Origin: Streptomyces sp. ISL-100 | GTDB taxonomy: Bacteria > Actinomycetota > Actinomycetes > Streptomycetales > Streptomycetaceae | DNA length: 64,000 bases | Assembly: GCF_018614615.1 (NCBI RefSeq) | Contig: NZ_JAGGOK010000042.1 | Span: 1-64,000 of the forward strand | Direction: 5' to 3' | Part shown: positions 16,792-25,345 of the stretch, piece after piece | Layout of the letters: each line of letters opens with the position of its first letter | Position numbering within the stretch: position 1 is the first letter of the stretch | Notes under the pieces: model-generated | What the model was told of the DNA's origin: nothing | Seen by the model: only the letters and a program-made list of their open reading frames with translations | Database searches by the model: none | Made by a program: the position numbers and the translations under genes

Positions 16792-17484
16792 TCAGAGCTT
16801 GCGGGCGCGGATCAGCAGGGTGGTGGGCCAGTGGCCCATGCGGGGGTCGTGGAACTCCTGGGCAGAGGTGAGCCAGAAACCCGCTCGGCTGAGGTGCTTC
16901 TCCCACCGGTCCGTGGAGAACTCCCAGCGGGCGATGGGGAGCCGGGTTCGGTCGGGGAGGGTGACGTGGTCGCGGCGGGGACGGTCGTCGCCCGAGGGGC
17001 TTCGGCCGCCGCGCTGCGGGTGGGGGACGGAGAAGGCGAGCACTCGTCCGGGCGTGAGGCGCTGTGCGATGGCTGGCAGCAGGAGCTCGGGGGCGACGAG
17101 CCCTACGGCGCCGAAGACGGAGTAGATCGCGTCGAACTGCTCGTCGGCGGCGTGCAGGTAGTGCAGTGCGTGGCCGGCGACGAAGGTGAGGTTGTTCAGC
17201 CGTCCGTAGTGGGAGCGGGCGCGGCGGACCTGGAGGCCGACCAGGTCGACGCCGGTGACGTGGGCACCGTGGCGGGTGGCGAGGTGGGCGGCGTTGTGCC
17301 CGGGGCCGCAGCCGAGTTCGAGAAGTCTCTTGCCGCGCAGGTCAGGACCCAGGACGTCGGCTCCAGGGCCTTGGCCGGGTCGGGTGGTCCACTCCATCCG
17401 GGCAGGTACGGCCAGAGGTTCGGCGAGTCCGGCGGCGGTGCGCTGGAGAGCGTGGGCGTGCCACGGGGATGCCTGGGCGAGCAC
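16792..17484 (-). CDS. Class I SAM-dependent methyltransferase
   Basis: 230 residues from the GTG at 17484, one base after the stop of the upstream gene, so the two are coupled. Motif I is LLELGCGPGHNAAHL with an acidic end at GVDLVG; a motif-II-like segment reads FDAIYSVFGAVG. The C-terminal half resembles small-molecule methyltransferases. The substrate is not evident. Membership of the four-gene operon suggests a tailoring or salvage role together with the phosphotransferase-like and HAD proteins. Confidence 0.85.
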   Translation of the reverse strand: MLAQASPWHAHALQRTAAGLAEPLAVPARMEWTTRPGQGPGADVLGPDLRGKRLLELGCGPGHNAAHLATRHGAHVTGVDLVGLQVRRARSHYGRLNNLTFVAGHALHYLHAADEQFDAIYSVFGAVGLVAPELLLPAIAQRLTPGRVLAFSVPHPQRGGRSPSGDDRPRRDHVTLPDRTRLPIARWEFSTDRWEKHLSRAGFWLTSAQEFHDPRMGHWPTTLLIRARKL

Positions 17485-17485
17485 G

Positions 17486-18397
17486 TCAGATCTCCAGGAG
17501 GTGGAGGACGTCGGTGAGGTGGCGGCGGACGGCCTTGATGTAGGCGGGGTCGGTGGCCGGGTCGTTGATCCAGCGGATGGACTGCTCCATGAACCACTCG
17601 ACGGCCCACATGCGGTGCCAGCCCAGGGCCCAGTTCTCGGCGGTGAGCCCGCCGCGCGGGGCGAGGGCGTCGGGGGTGCCGCCGGCGGTGACGTACTGCT
17701 CCAGGAAGACGCGCAGGCGCACGGGGTGCGGGGGCTCGATGGTGCCGTGCCAGCTGGCGAGGTCGAGCAGGCCGGGACCGGTGAAGGCGCGGGCGAAATC
17801 GAGCAGCCGCCAACCGCGCTCGCCGATGTGGAGGCTGGTGGGGTGGAACTCGGAGTGCACCCATCCGAACGGTTCCATCGTCGCTCCGGCCGAGCGGGCC
17901 TCGGCGGCTTGGGCGATCCGGTCGAGCGCGTCCTCGACGTCGTCGGCGTCCTGCCACCGGTCGACCTTGCGCAGCCGTTCGAGATGCTCCAGCGCCCGGG
18001 TCGGCAGCGTCCGCAGCCGGTCCTGGACGAGGACGGGCAAGGGCGGAGCCGTACGGGTGCCGTGCAGGACCACGGCCGCGGCGACGCCGTCGAGGTCGTC
18101 TGCCTCGCGGATGGACGGTCCGAGGTCCTCCATGAGCATGCCGAGCCAGCCGTCCAGGACGGCGGAGGCGTGGAACTGGGGGACGGGGACGCCGAGGATA
18201 TGGGCCAAGCGGAGGGCCTGGTCCTCGCTGTCGAACGGCTTCTTGGCGTACTTGAAGATGGCCGTGGCACCGTCGGGGAAGGTGGCGCGCTCGACGCCGG
18301 ACATGGACCACACGCGCACCTCCTCCCGTACAGCGGTGGTCTGGCCGGTCGCGGTGAGCAGGTTGTCGAGGAGTTCGGCGCTGGGGTTCGTGGTCAC
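17486..18397 (-). CDS. Phosphotransferase-like (APH/choline kinase fold) protein with altered catalytic loop
   Basis: 303 residues. The APH-type fold is shown by K49 in AIFKYA, the hinge MLMEDLGPS, and the catalytic-loop region WVHSEFHPTSLHI followed by LLDFARAF. The family motif is HxDxxxxN then D. Here the catalytic Asp is Glu (E183) and the metal-binding Asn is Ser (S188), while H181 and D200 remain. It may be a weak or redirected kinase or a pseudokinase. The start follows a gap of 77 bases from the hypothetical gene upstream and the stop is followed directly by the methyltransferase start. Confidence 0.75.
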   Translation of the reverse strand: MTTNPSAELLDNLLTATGQTTAVREEVRVWSMSGVERATFPDGATAIFKYAKKPFDSEDQALRLAHILGVPVPQFHASAVLDGWLGMLMEDLGPSIREADDLDGVAAAVVLHGTRTAPPLPVLVQDRLRTLPTRALEHLERLRKVDRWQDADDVEDALDRIAQAAEARSAGATMEPFGWVHSEFHPTSLHIGERGWRLLDFARAFTGPGLLDLASWHGTIEPPHPVRLRVFLEQYVTAGGTPDALAPRGGLTAENWALGWHRMWAVEWFMEQSIRWINDPATDPAYIKAVRRHLTDVLHLLEI

Positions 18398-18474
18398 GTG
18401 GGGGCTCCGGGGAGGGGGGCGTCCGGGGCGGGCGAGGGATGCCAGCCCGCCCCGGAGCCTGATCGGGTGGTGGG

Positions 18475-19224
18475 TTACGCGGCGGGGTTCACGCGGTGGG
18501 CGTAGACCTGCTCGATCCAGCCCGCCTTGAACGCGGCGAGGGCGTCACGGAAGTTGGCCATCGAGGCACCGTAGGGCGCGACCACGCCGCCGGACTGGTC
18601 CGGCACGGACTGGCAGCCGTGCACGAGCCGGCCGCCAAGCGCGGCGTGGGCCTTGATGGACTCGATCCGGCGGTGCTCGTTGAACCAGCCGCCGTGGTAG
18701 ACCTCGTCGAGCATCCCGCCCATCTCGTCGTCCAGGTCGAAGACAACGGACGTGGCGGCGGGGAAGAACCAGCACGGGCCGACGTTGGAGATGTGCCCGT
18801 CCAGCTCGACCTTGTTGAGCGCCATGAGCGTGGCCGCCTCGCGGAGCATCCGCAGGTGGTCGGCGGTGATCTGCGGCAGGCCGAGGCCGGCCAGGTGCTC
18901 GTCGCGGAACAGGTACGCGTACACCTCGTACGCGGTGGCCAGGACGCAGGCCGCGTCGGAGGTGGACTCACCGTGGTGCTTGATGAAGTCGAGCGCGAGC
19001 TGCTCGACCGCGCTCTCGGTCGTCTCGTCCGCACCGAGGAGCTGGGACTTGACCAGCTCCCAGTCGGCGACGAGCCAGGTGTTCGACTCGAAGCGGAAGA
19101 AGTACTCGGCCGGGTCGATCGTGATGCGTCGGCCGTCGACCTGGATGCCGGGCAGGCTGCTCCAGCGCGGGTCGAACGCCTCGGGCAGCTCGACCGTGAT
19201 GGCCGTGGTGTCGATGGTGGTCAC
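18475..19224 (-). CDS. Conserved hypothetical protein
   Basis: 249 residues from a GTG at 19224 with GGAGACAGG just upstream. The protein is acidic and Trp/Phe-rich with no membrane segment. It opens with a beta-rich region (VELPEAFDPRWSSLPGIQV, then DGRRITIDPAEYFFRFESN) and continues helically. No catalytic motif is recognised. It is first in the operon that runs through the phosphotransferase-like, methyltransferase and HAD genes and is divergent from the XRE-TPR regulator, which may control it. Confidence 0.65.
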   Translation of the reverse strand: MTTIDTTAITVELPEAFDPRWSSLPGIQVDGRRITIDPAEYFFRFESNTWLVADWELVKSQLLGADETTESAVEQLALDFIKHHGESTSDAACVLATAYEVYAYLFRDEHLAGLGLPQITADHLRMLREAATLMALNKVELDGHISNVGPCWFFPAATSVVFDLDDEMGGMLDEVYHGGWFNEHRRIESIKAHAALGGRLVHGCQSVPDQSGGVVAPYGASMANFRDALAAFKAGWIEQVYAHRVNPAA

Positions 19225-19447
19225 CCTGTCTCCGTCTCTGATCGGTCGGGTCCGGGCATAGGAATGCCCGAGCCCGGTGTGGGCGTACGGAAGTTCGGGG
19301 TGCCGCCCGGACCAAGGGGGAGCCTGGATCACGGTCGCGCCGTTCCGGGCGGCTGCTGATAAGTGAACCGGTGGTCACGCTCAGTGGGTACGGTGGAGGG
19401 CAGTTGAAGCGGTATACGCGGTTTACAGCTTCGGAGTGGAGGCGATC

Positions 19448-20803
19448 GTGGCGGCGCAGAGAGACCCCAACTCCCGTCTGCGCGACGTCATCGCGGCGGT
19501 CGGCTGCACCTACGAGGCCCTCGCCAGGGACGTGCGGTGTATCGCCGCCGAGAACGGCGAGATCCTCCAGACCAACAAGTCGGCCATCTCGCACTGGATG
19601 AACGGCACCCGTACCCCGTCGGGCCGGGTAGGTCAGTACCTGGCCGAGGCGCTGTCCCGCCGAGCGGGGCGCATGGTCACCCAGACCGAGATCGGCCTCC
19701 AGGCCGGTGATGACGAAGAGCCGGCGGAATCCGACCCCGTCCTCGCGGTCACCAACCTGGGCCGGGCCGACGTCGAGCGCCGCCGCTTCCTCGCCATCGC
19801 GGCCTTCACCACCGCCGGGGTCGCCATGCCGCTCGGTTACGACCACGAGGCCACCGCCCGCATGCTCCGCGCCCGCACCGGCACATCCCTGGTCGGCGTA
19901 GAGGACGTGGACGTCGTACGCCAGATCACCGCGGCCTTCAGCGCCGCCGACGAGCGCCTCGGCGGCGGGCACGGTCTGACCACCGTCACCGCGTACCTCG
20001 CCGACACAGCCGCCCCCATGCTCCGCGGACGCTTCCCCAGCGAAGCCTTACGCCGAGCCGCCTTCGGCGCCGTCGCCGAACTCGCCTACCTCGCAGGGTG
20101 GAAGCACCACGACCTCGGTCAGGAAGGCGCCGCCCAGCGCTACTACCAGGTCGGCTACCAGCTCGCCTGCGAAGCCGACCCCCAGGGCCATGCCGCCTGG
20201 ATGATGCGCGCCCTTGCCCACCAGGCCCTGAGCCTCAAGCAGCCCCACCACTGCGTCGACCTCGTCGAAGGCGCCCTACGCACAGGTCTCGGCCACGTCG
20301 ACGGCCAGACCGAGGCTCTCCTCCACATCACGCACGCCCGCGCCTATGCGGCCGTCAACGAGCACCCCTTGGCCGCGCGCGCCCTGCTCGCCGCCGAAGA
20401 TGCCCTCCTCCGCGACGACGGCCCCCAGCCCAGCTACTCCCGTGTGAGCGGCCCCGCCGCCGGCACCGTGGCCAGCCACACCGCCCGCACCCTGACCGAT
20501 CTCGCCGACCACATCGGCACCGAACAGCAGCACCGGGACGCCCTCACCCGCTGGGACCCCGAGAAGTACAAGCGCGTCCACGCCCTCACCCACGCAGACC
20601 TCGGCGACAGCCTCGCCGCCCAGGCCCGCGCCGACGAAGCCGTCGCCGCCTGGACCCAGGCCCTGGTCCTCATGGAGGGCATGACCTCCGACCGAACCCG
20701 CAAGGCGATCACCTCAATCCGCTCTACGCTCGCGGTCTACCAGCGTCGCCGCGTTCCCGGTGCCGCCGAACTCGCCCGCCGCGCCCGCGAGGCCCTCGCC
20801 TAA
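19448..20803 (+). CDS. XRE-family regulator with TPR-like C-terminal region
   Basis: 451 residues. The start GTG at 19448 is chosen because GGAGG lies 5 bases upstream; a GTG at 19436 is in frame but poorer. An HTH covers about residues 5-70 (TNKSAISHWMNGTRTPSGRV is the recognition region). An ERRRFLAIAAFTTAGVAMPLG hydrophobic stretch follows, then TPR-type helices to the end. This architecture is common in Streptomyces regulators. It is divergent from the four-gene operon and followed by a NUDIX gene it probably co-transcribes with. Confidence 0.85.
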   Translation: MAAQRDPNSRLRDVIAAVGCTYEALARDVRCIAAENGEILQTNKSAISHWMNGTRTPSGRVGQYLAEALSRRAGRMVTQTEIGLQAGDDEEPAESDPVLAVTNLGRADVERRRFLAIAAFTTAGVAMPLGYDHEATARMLRARTGTSLVGVEDVDVVRQITAAFSAADERLGGGHGLTTVTAYLADTAAPMLRGRFPSEALRRAAFGAVAELAYLAGWKHHDLGQEGAAQRYYQVGYQLACEADPQGHAAWMMRALAHQALSLKQPHHCVDLVEGALRTGLGHVDGQTEALLHITHARAYAAVNEHPLAARALLAAEDALLRDDGPQPSYSRVSGPAAGTVASHTARTLTDLADHIGTEQQHRDALTRWDPEKYKRVHALTHADLGDSLAAQARADEAVAAWTQALVLMEGMTSDRTRKAITSIRSTLAVYQRRRVPGAAELARRAREALA

Positions 20804-20837
20804 CATGCCCAACAACCCGCCCGACGAAGGGAACACC

Positions 20838-21344
20838 GTGGCCGCGCAGACCGACGACCGCTCCCAAGCCCTCAAGCCGGCGCTCGAATCGATGACCCTG
20901 CTGGTCGCGGCCGTCATCGTCCACGACAAGGCCACCAACCGCGTCGTCCTTCTCCAGCGCAGCCAGAACGCTAAGTTTGCCCAGGGCCTGTGGGACCTCC
21001 CCGTCGGCAAGAGCGAACCGGGCGAGCCCATCACGGAGACCGCGGTCCGCGAGCTCTACGAGGAGACGGGCCTCACCGTGAAGCCCGAGTCCCTCAAGGT
21101 CGCCCACATCATCCATGGGGCCTGGGGCGTCGAAGCCCCCAACGGTTTCCTGACGGTCGTCTTCGCCGCCCACGAATGGACCGGCGAACCCGAAAACCGC
21201 GAACCCAGCAAGCATTCCCAGGTCCGTTGGGTCGAGACCACCGCCATTCCCGACGCATTCGTAGCCACCACCGCCAGTGCACTCCACCAGTACGTGAACA
21301 ACGGCACGGAGGTTTCCTTGGACGGCTGGGCGTCGCCAGCATGA
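20838..21344 (+). CDS. NUDIX hydrolase
   Basis: 168 residues. A full Nudix box GX5EX7REUXEEXGU is present as GKSEPGEPITETAVRELYEETGL, so the metal-binding glutamates are intact. It should cleave a nucleoside diphosphate linked to another moiety. GTG at 20838 is preferred (GAAGGGA 5 bases upstream); an ATG at 20805, two bases after the upstream stop, is also in frame. It follows the XRE-TPR regulator by 34 bases. Confidence 0.9.
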   Translation: MAAQTDDRSQALKPALESMTLLVAAVIVHDKATNRVVLLQRSQNAKFAQGLWDLPVGKSEPGEPITETAVRELYEETGLTVKPESLKVAHIIHGAWGVEAPNGFLTVVFAAHEWTGEPENREPSKHSQVRWVETTAIPDAFVATTASALHQYVNNGTEVSLDGWASPA

Positions 21345-21518
21345 GGATTGCGCTGTTCCGAAGGGTCGGTCGCGACCGCTAGGAACCGCCGAACTTTGGG
21401 TACCCCTCTTTGTTCCAGCATCGGCCACGGGGCTGAAACAAAGAGGAGCGATGCCCGGTGCGGTTGGTCCGTGTCTTCCCCCGCATAAAGTCCAGTTCTG
21501 CACACTTGTACGGCGCAG

Positions 21519-23288
21519 CTAAATTGCGGCGAATCGCTTTCCGATTTCAAGCATCCTGGCAACCTCGGTAACCTCTGTGGTGTCATCGCCCTCTCTGATG
21601 AACATTTTTCCGTCGAGGAGGGATACCTCCTGCTGCTCGGGAATACGGATCACGATCACGCCGAGTCCGTAGTAATCGGAATGAGACAAGCTGGCGAGGA
21701 CGCTGTCTTTGAGGCCCTGGGATAGCCCTGAAGAGCGAATAGCCTCTTTCCAGCGACCGAAGTACCTTTCTGGTGTGTCGCCGAGTGCTTTCGCTTCCCT
21801 GTGTACTCCTACAACGAAGCGGTGGCCTACTTTGCGCCCTTCCACGCCGTCGAGTGAACGGACCCTCTTTGCGTCGGCCTCTTTGTCCGCGACGCCAATG
21901 AGGATCGTTCCGGCCCGATCCTTACCGTTATTGGCGATGGCGCAGATTGTGCGAATTACTTTGTCGAGGACTGCCTGGTCGATTTTGCGGTCACCGTAGA
22001 GTCGAAGCATCCCTTGCTTCAGTTCATAGTGTGGTGCTTCAATTTCTGAGCGCCTGATCGCGGCATCGATGTCCGTCGTCGTGTGATCGCCATAGATGTC
22101 CCGAGGCTCGCTATCGACGAAATGGGGGCGAATTAGACCCTTGATGGTGTCCACGTTTCTGCGGCGTTCGCTCGGTGATGTCGAGGCGCGACTTGTTTCG
22201 ATACGCTTATCCAGGTCCGTGATGGCAGATTTCACTCCCTTGTAGTCTGCGATTTTCTTATTCTCGCCGATGAGTAGTTCGTGAAATGCGACGAAGAGTA
22301 CGGCGAATACTGCGGGGAAAGGGTTCGTGTTCTTCTTGGAGAAGATGATCGCTCGCAGCTTCTGATTGCTGCCCTCGGTGCTGACCGCGTCAATCTCATC
22401 GATGCACAGCTTGAACTCTGCCGCGTACCTGTCAGCCCCGTAGCTGTCCAGCGCCCGGATGATCCGCCGGTTGTCCTCCGATCCCGTCTGGTAGATCTCG
22501 TCGAGTGCGACTTTGGATCGTTCCACGAGACTCCCACCAATGATGGAGGCCGCGATATCTGCAACGCATTGCTCGTCCATCGAGTCCCGGAGGTCGGTGG
22601 ACCGCAGGATGCCCTGTTCAACCCAAAAGACATCTTCGGCTGCAACCTCATACCCGTGCTTTGTCTTGGGTAGGTCAATGCTGATAGACGGCATTTTGTC
22701 CAGGCTGAGAATATCGCTTGAAGCGTCTCCGCGGATGTCGCATGAGAGTTCGCGTACAAGCGCCGAAAATTCATCCCGAACACCCGACTGCCTGCGCTCC
22801 TGATCGCTCAGCTGGTGCCCATAAGTATTGATGCGCGCGAAGACGTCGTCAATCTCATCATCCGTGGCGCCGCGCATGACGGAGATCGCAAGTGAATAGT
22901 CGAGGAGTGTGCCCACCTCGCGTGCTGAGAGGGTGGCGCCGTTCGTTACGGAGAATGCCTTCTTCTCTGAAGCGCGAGTCTTTGCTGTCACGAACTGAGC
23001 GACATCGAAATACCTGTCATCGATTGTCGAGAATCCTGTTTCGATGAAAGAGATGATGGTGTGCAGTCGCTGCAGGCCGTCGATTACCTCGTACTCCCCG
23101 CCTTCCCGCTCGGCCAGCAAGATAGCGGGAATCGGATACCTCTTGAGTACAGACTCAATCAGCCGCTGCTTCTCTTCTAGGGTCCATACGAGCTTTCGCT
23201 GATATCGGCGATTGACCCAAATCTTGTCCTCGCTATACCAGGCGTAGATGGACTGAATAGACTTGGGCTGTGAGTCGAGTTCGGCCAT
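21519..23288 (-). CDS. DUF262 (GmrSD-type) / AlbA_2 (Schlafen-like) fusion, candidate defence protein
   Basis: 589 residues. Residues 20-300 form a DUF262/GmrS-type domain: RRYQRKLVW at 27-35, the ParB-like EVIDGLQRLHTI at 67-78, and the FARINTYGHQLSDQERR segment at 150-166. GmrSD proteins cut modified phage DNA after nucleotide hydrolysis. Instead of the GmrD nuclease, the C-terminus (about 415-580) is an AlbA_2/Schlafen-type domain: APHYELKQGM, ICAIANNGKDRAGTILIGVAD and a FIREGDDT end. Schlafen-like domains bind or cut RNA or DNA. Codon use is visibly more AT-rich than its neighbours, pointing to transfer. Start at 23288 has no strong ribosome site. Confidence 0.7.
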   Translation of the reverse strand: MAELDSQPKSIQSIYAWYSEDKIWVNRRYQRKLVWTLEEKQRLIESVLKRYPIPAILLAEREGGEYEVIDGLQRLHTIISFIETGFSTIDDRYFDVAQFVTAKTRASEKKAFSVTNGATLSAREVGTLLDYSLAISVMRGATDDEIDDVFARINTYGHQLSDQERRQSGVRDEFSALVRELSCDIRGDASSDILSLDKMPSISIDLPKTKHGYEVAAEDVFWVEQGILRSTDLRDSMDEQCVADIAASIIGGSLVERSKVALDEIYQTGSEDNRRIIRALDSYGADRYAAEFKLCIDEIDAVSTEGSNQKLRAIIFSKKNTNPFPAVFAVLFVAFHELLIGENKKIADYKGVKSAITDLDKRIETSRASTSPSERRRNVDTIKGLIRPHFVDSEPRDIYGDHTTTDIDAAIRRSEIEAPHYELKQGMLRLYGDRKIDQAVLDKVIRTICAIANNGKDRAGTILIGVADKEADAKRVRSLDGVEGRKVGHRFVVGVHREAKALGDTPERYFGRWKEAIRSSGLSQGLKDSVLASLSHSDYYGLGVIVIRIPEQQEVSLLDGKMFIREGDDTTEVTEVARMLEIGKRFAAI

Positions 23289-23331
23289 GTGCTCAGTTTG
23301 GCACGGCACCTGACCGCGGCGCAGGTTTCTC

Positions 23332-23405
23332 GGCTCGCTGGGCGGCTCGGTCTGCCAGCGAGCCCGGAACCTCGGCAGATCTTGATGGGGGGTGATCTGC
23401 CGAGG
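23332..23405. repeat. Two tandem perfect hairpins
   Basis: Arms 23332-23341 with 23355-23364 (10 bp) and arms 23370-23381 with 23394-23405 (12 bp, 12-nt loop) both pair perfectly. The second right arm reaches into the start of the CbrC remnant, so a hairpin sits exactly at the truncation point. Confidence 0.6.
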
Positions 23406-23512
23406 CAGTGGAGAGCTATCTGGCTGCTCTGGACAAGGACAGTCAGCTCACCGGCTACCTCTTCATGTGCCGCACTTACGGCCGCTACATGGTGTACGCG
23501 GACTTCACGTAG
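23396..23512 (+). pseudogene. 3' remnant of a CbrC-family gene
   Basis: The frame opens at 23396, just after an in-frame stop, and reads AEAVESYLAALDKDSQ, LTGYLF, CRTYGRYMVYADFT before TAG at 23510. This is the C-terminal pattern of CbrC (UPF0167) proteins, which are linked to colicin tolerance and polymorphic toxin immunity. Only 38 residues remain, and the start lies at a perfect inverted repeat, so it is a leftover of a deletion or insertion. Confidence 0.6.
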
Positions 23513-23555
23513 CCGCAGTCACGCGGCTGCGGCCGGGGCCAGTGGACGGCATCGG

Positions 23556-24287
23556 TCACCTTTCCGGGCATAGGTCGGTGCGGTCGATCCAAGTGGGGGC
23601 GACGAAGATGTTGTCGTCGGCGGGGGCCTCCGAGGCTTCCAGCAGGGACCAGGTGCGGGACTCCTCGACCAGGTGCTCCCAGGGCCCGGCCCAGTCGAGT
23701 TCCCAGTCCAGGCCGGTGCCGGAGATGCCGTACGTGCGGCCGGCGTCCACCCGCCAGAACTGGGAGTAGAGGATCACCTGGGCGTGGTCGGCCAAGTCGT
23801 TGATGATCTCGGCGAAGCGGGCCGAGGGCCAGCCAGGGGCGTCGTCCGCCGCGGTGGCGCGCAGGCGCGCGGTGAGCGGCGGGACGACAGGGCTGCGGTC
23901 GCCGAGTTCCGTCAGAGCCCAGCGAATGCCGCCCGGCTCGCTCCAGTCCGGTGGCGTCGCCCGTTCCAGGCAAGCGCGATAGGCGCGGCGCAGGGGCTCG
24001 ACCGCGGCGTCGATCTGCAGGCTCGCCAGGGCCATCGCCGCCCATTCCCGGACGGTGGAGTCGTCACTGCCCAGGAGGGCGATCAGAGCGGGGCCGCAGC
24101 GCGGGTCCGCCACCTCTTCGAAGACCTCGATGGAGGTCAGCTGACCGAAGCCGCCGAGGGAGGGCAGACCGTCGATGATGGCGGGGATGGCGTCGGAGCC
24201 GATGCCGATCAGTTCCGCGCGGGCGTCGTACGACGGGCCGGTCGAGTCATCGAGCTGCTGGATGAGTCTCTCGATGTGGGCGGTCAT
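23556..24287 (-). CDS. HEAT-repeat domain protein
   Basis: 243 residues. The N-terminal half has HEAT-type helical repeats (ALIALLGSDDSTVREWAAMALASL is the clearest). The C-terminal part (about residues 165-243) carries aromatic strands: QVILYSQFWRVDAG, WELDWAGPWEHL and DDNIFVAPTWID. HEAT proteins are frequent as immunity or scaffold proteins. The ATG at 24287 overlaps the stop of the CPCC gene (ATGA), so both are made together. There is no toxin gene beside them. Confidence 0.75.
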   Translation of the reverse strand: MTAHIERLIQQLDDSTGPSYDARAELIGIGSDAIPAIIDGLPSLGGFGQLTSIEVFEEVADPRCGPALIALLGSDDSTVREWAAMALASLQIDAAVEPLRRAYRACLERATPPDWSEPGGIRWALTELGDRSPVVPPLTARLRATAADDAPGWPSARFAEIINDLADHAQVILYSQFWRVDAGRTYGISGTGLDWELDWAGPWEHLVEESRTWSLLEASEAPADDNIFVAPTWIDRTDLCPER

Positions 24288-24664
24288 GGGTTGTCCCGGC
24301 GCCAGAAGGTGGGGAGCCACCAGCAGAGCACCGAGCGGTCGTCGGGCCACGGGGCGCGGTCCTCGGCTTCCCAGTCCTCGAAGGAGTCGCGTGTCAGGTC
24401 GATGGGGCGCCAGGCGGGGTCGAGCGGCTCGTCCTCGGCCGGAGGGCGGACGTACCGCCGGCCGTGCTGGTCGCAGGCACCGAAGTCCTGGTAGTTGCGC
24501 TGGGCCTCGATCAGGGAGACCTGGTTCGCTCCGCCGGGCATGGTCGGCCAGCGGAACTGGACCCCGTCGTCCTCCCAGAAGCAGACGGGGCAGATCTCGT
24601 ACGAGCCGGGCATGGCGTCGAGCACGCGGTGCGCGCAGCAGGGACAGGGGTAGCGGTCGCTCAC
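24284..24664 (-). CDS. CPCC cysteine-rich zinc-ribbon protein
   Basis: 126 residues from a GTG at 24664. The family signature is at the start: YPCPCCAHRVL then YEICPVCFWEDDGVQF, giving two Cys pairs for zinc. The remainder holds the usual GGANQVSLIEAQRNYQDFGA segment. These Pfam cysteine-rich CPCC proteins are of unknown biochemical role and are often found among immunity genes. It is coupled to the HEAT gene by a 4-base overlap. Confidence 0.8.
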   Translation of the reverse strand: MSDRYPCPCCAHRVLDAMPGSYEICPVCFWEDDGVQFRWPTMPGGANQVSLIEAQRNYQDFGACDQHGRRYVRPPAEDEPLDPAWRPIDLTRDSFEDWEAEDRAPWPDDRSVLCWWLPTFWRRDNP

Positions 24665-24730
24665 CTGCGCAGTTTCGTTGCAGGTCCGGCCGGTGCGCCA
24701 TGGATTTCTCGGCTCCGCACGCCCGGCCAG

Positions 24731-24867
24731 TCCGCAGCCAGTCCGCAGGACACCCGTAAACGGCCGTCGGGAGTCAACGCAGGCCAGCGAGGAATCCCAG
24801 GTCAGAGCCCTGGACGGGGCCCCGCCGCAGGTCAGGATCGGGTCCCAGGCATTCCGCTTCAATGTGC
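24731..24867 (+). repeat. Direct repeat, left copy
   Basis: About 137 bases that align in the same orientation with 29309-29446, roughly 80% identical by eye. A core of 27 bases (24739-24765 and 29317-29343) is identical. Both copies end with CAGGTCAGGATC and TTCCGCTTCAA, modules also seen after the integrase genes at 8.5 and 28.4 kb. Together they bracket the nuclease-Lsr2 gene. Confidence 0.7.
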
Positions 24868-25345
24868 GATCGGTCAATTACTGTACGTTAATGCGGTTCT
24901 TTTAGCGTGCGGATTTGGGGTCGATCCCTCTCGTGAGCTCGACCCCTTCGTCGTTCCTGTGCTGGCTTGACGTTGGTCCTGGGTGCGCCTTGCGGGCGGT
25001 GCCTATGTTGTTGGGTGAGCGAGACGGTTCTTGGCGGCTCTGCCCTGCACAGTGGCTGTGCCGGACTGGCCGTGGATCGCCGCACTGCTCGATGGCGTGA
25101 TGCGCACGGATCCAATCAACTGTCGACAGGCCGTCGCTCGCGCTCGCGGACGGATTTCGTGCGGAGTTGTTGACGGCCACGCACTGTGGTGACCCGTTCA
25201 ACATAGCCACCGGCTTGCCGGTGGGCCACGGGCCCACGACGTCGTTGGTCGCTGGTATGACTTCGCCCTCCAGTTTGTCGATGCGCACGGGTCGCACGCT
25301 TCGCGGCGAGTGTTGTCGAGCACACGGCTGACCCTGCGTGGTCAT
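24868..25345. other. Gap without a recognisable gene
   Basis: About 480 bases downstream of the nuclease-Lsr2 gene. I see no coding frame with protein character. There is an imperfect-loop inverted repeat GGGGTCGA/TCGACCCC (24917-24946) and a short CCACCGGC/GCCGGTGG hairpin at 25207-25224, either of which could end transcription. Confidence 0.45.

Noticed and set aside
19225..19447. A defined operator for the XRE-TPR regulator
   Set aside because: Only a short 7-bp inverted repeat (19253-19270) and vague CGGTATAC/CGGTTTAC similarity were found; not enough to call a site.
24902..25345. Minus-strand frames downstream of the nuclease-Lsr2 gene
   Set aside because: Short, low-complexity, and without start signals or homology; reported as empty gap.
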